Source: Streptomonospora nanhaiensis (GTDB taxonomy: Bacteria; Actinomycetota; Actinomycetes; Streptosporangiales; Streptosporangiaceae). Taken from it: a DNA stretch of 64,000 nucleotides. Location: assembly GCF_026642255.1 (NCBI RefSeq), contig NZ_CP113264.1, positions 5,828,001 to 5,892,000 of the forward strand, written 5' to 3'. Shown here piece after piece: positions 62,962 to 64,000 of this stretch (its first letter is position 1; the number at the start of each line of letters is the position of its first letter). A model generated the notes under the pieces. It was not told the DNA's origin, ran no database searches, and saw nothing but the letters and a program-made list of their open reading frames with translations. The position numbers and the translations under genes are program-made.

Positions 62962-63909
62962 TCAGGCCCAGAGCTGGCCGTCGAGCCGGTCCTCCGCCTC
63001 CTCCAGGGTGCCCTCGTAGGCGCCGGTGGACAGGTACTTCCACCCCGCGTCGGCGATGACGAAGGCGATGTCGGCGCGTTCGCCCGCCTTCTCCGCCTTC
63101 GCGGCCACGCCCATCGCGGCGTGCAGGGCTCCGCCGGTGGAGATCCCGGCGAAGATGCCCTCCCGGTCGAGGAGCTCGCGGGTGCGCCGTAGCGCCGCCT
63201 CGGCCGGGACCGAGAAGCGGGTGGTGAGCACCGACTCGTCGTACAGTTCCGGGACGAAGCCCTCGTCGAGGTTGCGCAGCCCGTACACCAGCTCGCCGTA
63301 CCGGGGCTCGGCCGCGACGATCCGGACGTCGGGCCGCTGTTCGCGCAGGTAGCGCCCCGCTCCCATGAGGGTCCCGGTGGTACCGAGACCGGCCACGAAG
63401 TGGGTGATCCCCGGCAGGTCGGCGAGGATCTCGGGGCCTGTGGTCTCGTAGTGGGCCCGCGCGTTCGCCGGGTTGCCGTACTGGTAGAGCATCACCCAGT
63501 CCGGGTTCTCCTTCGCCATCTCCTTGGCGACGCGGACGGCCTCGTTGGACCCGCCCGCCGCCTCGGAGTAGTGGACCTCGGCCCCCCACATGGCGAGCAG
63601 CTGCCTGCGCTCCGCCGACGTGTTCTCCGGCATGACGCAGACCATGCGGTAGCCGCGCAGCTTGGCGACCATCGCCAGCGAGATGCCGGTGTTCCCCGAG
63701 GTCGGCTCCAGGATGGTGCAGCCGGGGGACAGCAGGCCGTCCTTCTCGGCCTGCTCGATCATGAAGAACGCGGTGCGGTCCTTGATCGAGCCCGTGGGGT
63801 TGCGGTCCTCCAGCTTGGCCCAGAGCCGGACCCGGGGCGAGGGCGAGAGGCTCGGCAGGCCGACGAGCGGCGTGCCCCCGAGGGAGTCGAGCAGGGAGTC
63901 GTAGCGCAT
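62962..63909 (-). CDS. cysM: O-phosphoserine/CysO-dependent cysteine synthase
   Basis: 315 residues, fold-type II PLP enzyme. The PLP lysine is in NPTGSIKDRTAF, phosphate loop in EPTSGNTGISLA and GLGTTGTLMGA. Sequence and context match mycobacterial CysM, which combines O-phosphoserine-derived aminoacrylate with sulfide carried as CysO-thiocarboxylate. ATG 63909 is 7 bases after the sulfur-carrier stop, so both are co-transcribed. An O-acetylserine sulfhydrylase role is the alternative. Confidence 0.93.
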   Translation of the reverse strand: MRYDSLLDSLGGTPLVGLPSLSPSPRVRLWAKLEDRNPTGSIKDRTAFFMIEQAEKDGLLSPGCTILEPTSGNTGISLAMVAKLRGYRMVCVMPENTSAERRQLLAMWGAEVHYSEAAGGSNEAVRVAKEMAKENPDWVMLYQYGNPANARAHYETTGPEILADLPGITHFVAGLGTTGTLMGAGRYLREQRPDVRIVAAEPRYGELVYGLRNLDEGFVPELYDESVLTTRFSVPAEAALRRTRELLDREGIFAGISTGGALHAAMGVAAKAEKAGERADIAFVIADAGWKYLSTGAYEGTLEEAEDRLDGQLWA

Positions 63910-63916
63910 GCCCGGC

Positions 63917-64000
63917 CTAGCGGCTTCCGCCGGCGACGGCCGGCAGGACGGTGACGCTGTCGCCGTCGGAGAGCTCCGCCTTCAGGCCGCCGACGAAACG
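63917..64000 (-). CDS. cysO: CysO/MoaD/ThiS-like sulfur carrier, 3' end only
   Basis: The last 27 codons are in the window: KAELSDGDSVTVLPAVAGG then SR and stop. The beta-grasp end with diglycine is the thiocarboxylate site. Two residues (Ser-Arg) follow the GG, so activation would need removal of the tail, as JAMM-type Mec proteases do for related carriers. A mec gene should lie upstream, outside the window, if the mycobacterial order holds. Confidence 0.85.
   Translation of the reverse strand, partial: RFVGGLKAELSDGDSVTVLPAVAGGSR

Overview
The window is chromosomal DNA from a high-GC actinomycete. The strongly GC-biased third codon positions, frequent GTG/TTG starts, the actinobacterial rrs-rrl-rrf operon without spacer tRNAs, the multi-Asp23 stress operon and a Mycobacterium-like cysO-cysM / Rv1339-like / rph / rdgB neighbourhood all fit. 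The 16S region looks like Nocardiopsis or a relative; that is inference, not a database result.

Layout. 1-2.3 kb: start of an amidohydrolase gene, a divergent two-module Lrp/AsnC regulator, and a class D beta-lactamase lipoprotein. 2.5-7.1 kb: a tandem glycine riboswitch followed by gcvT, gcvH, glyA and sdaA, a route from excess glycine through one-carbon units and serine to pyruvate. 7.0-8.7 kb: the last 115 bp of sdaA occur twice, and the 1.44 kb between the copies holds a HEPN-motif Abi-like gene and a decayed DNA-methylase-like gene, a small island with regenerated target-gene end. 8.8-12.7 kb: sodium:solute symporter, RpiR-type regulator and divergent amidohydrolase, tied together by two matching 16-bp operators. 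13.0-16.0 kb: CsbD/Asp23/DUF2273/DUF6286/AmaP envelope-stress operon. 16.2-21.0 kb: purU, a fold-III PLP aldolase/deaminase, DUF3618 protein, CDP-alcohol phosphatidyltransferase and peroxiredoxin. 21.1-29.0 kb: a tRNA with a UAG anticodon and unusually short variable loop, tandem repeats, a membrane Ser/Thr kinase, an M16 peptidase pair, a lipoprotein, SppA and a flavin-reductase-like protein. 29.0-36.0 kb: quinate/shikimate catabolic genes with a TRAP transporter and divergent LacI regulator. 36.2-40.8 kb: insertion-like remnant, OpuC/ProU-type compatible-solute ABC transporter and a HAD hydrolase. 40.9-44.4 kb: NrtR-like regulator divergent from nadA, and a sigma-like protein with its own membrane anchor. 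44.4-54.2 kb: TetR/MBL-hydrolase pair, a glycosyltransferase/methyltransferase/terpene-cyclase-like cassette, a very long class A penicillin-binding protein and a methyltransferase. 54.3-60.1 kb: rRNA operon on the minus strand. 60.4-64.0 kb: rdgB, rph, an Rv1339-like hydrolase, cysM and the end of a CysO-like sulfur carrier.

The best leads are the sdaA-end duplication with its defence relics, the odd UAG tRNA followed by repeated terminator hairpins, two 60-bp related inverted-repeat elements 23 kb apart, the TRAP-linked quinate/shikimate operon, and the uncharacterised glycosyltransferase-methyltransferase-toroid cassette, whose methyltransferase appears to start at CTG. Functions are read from motifs by eye; no searches were run.
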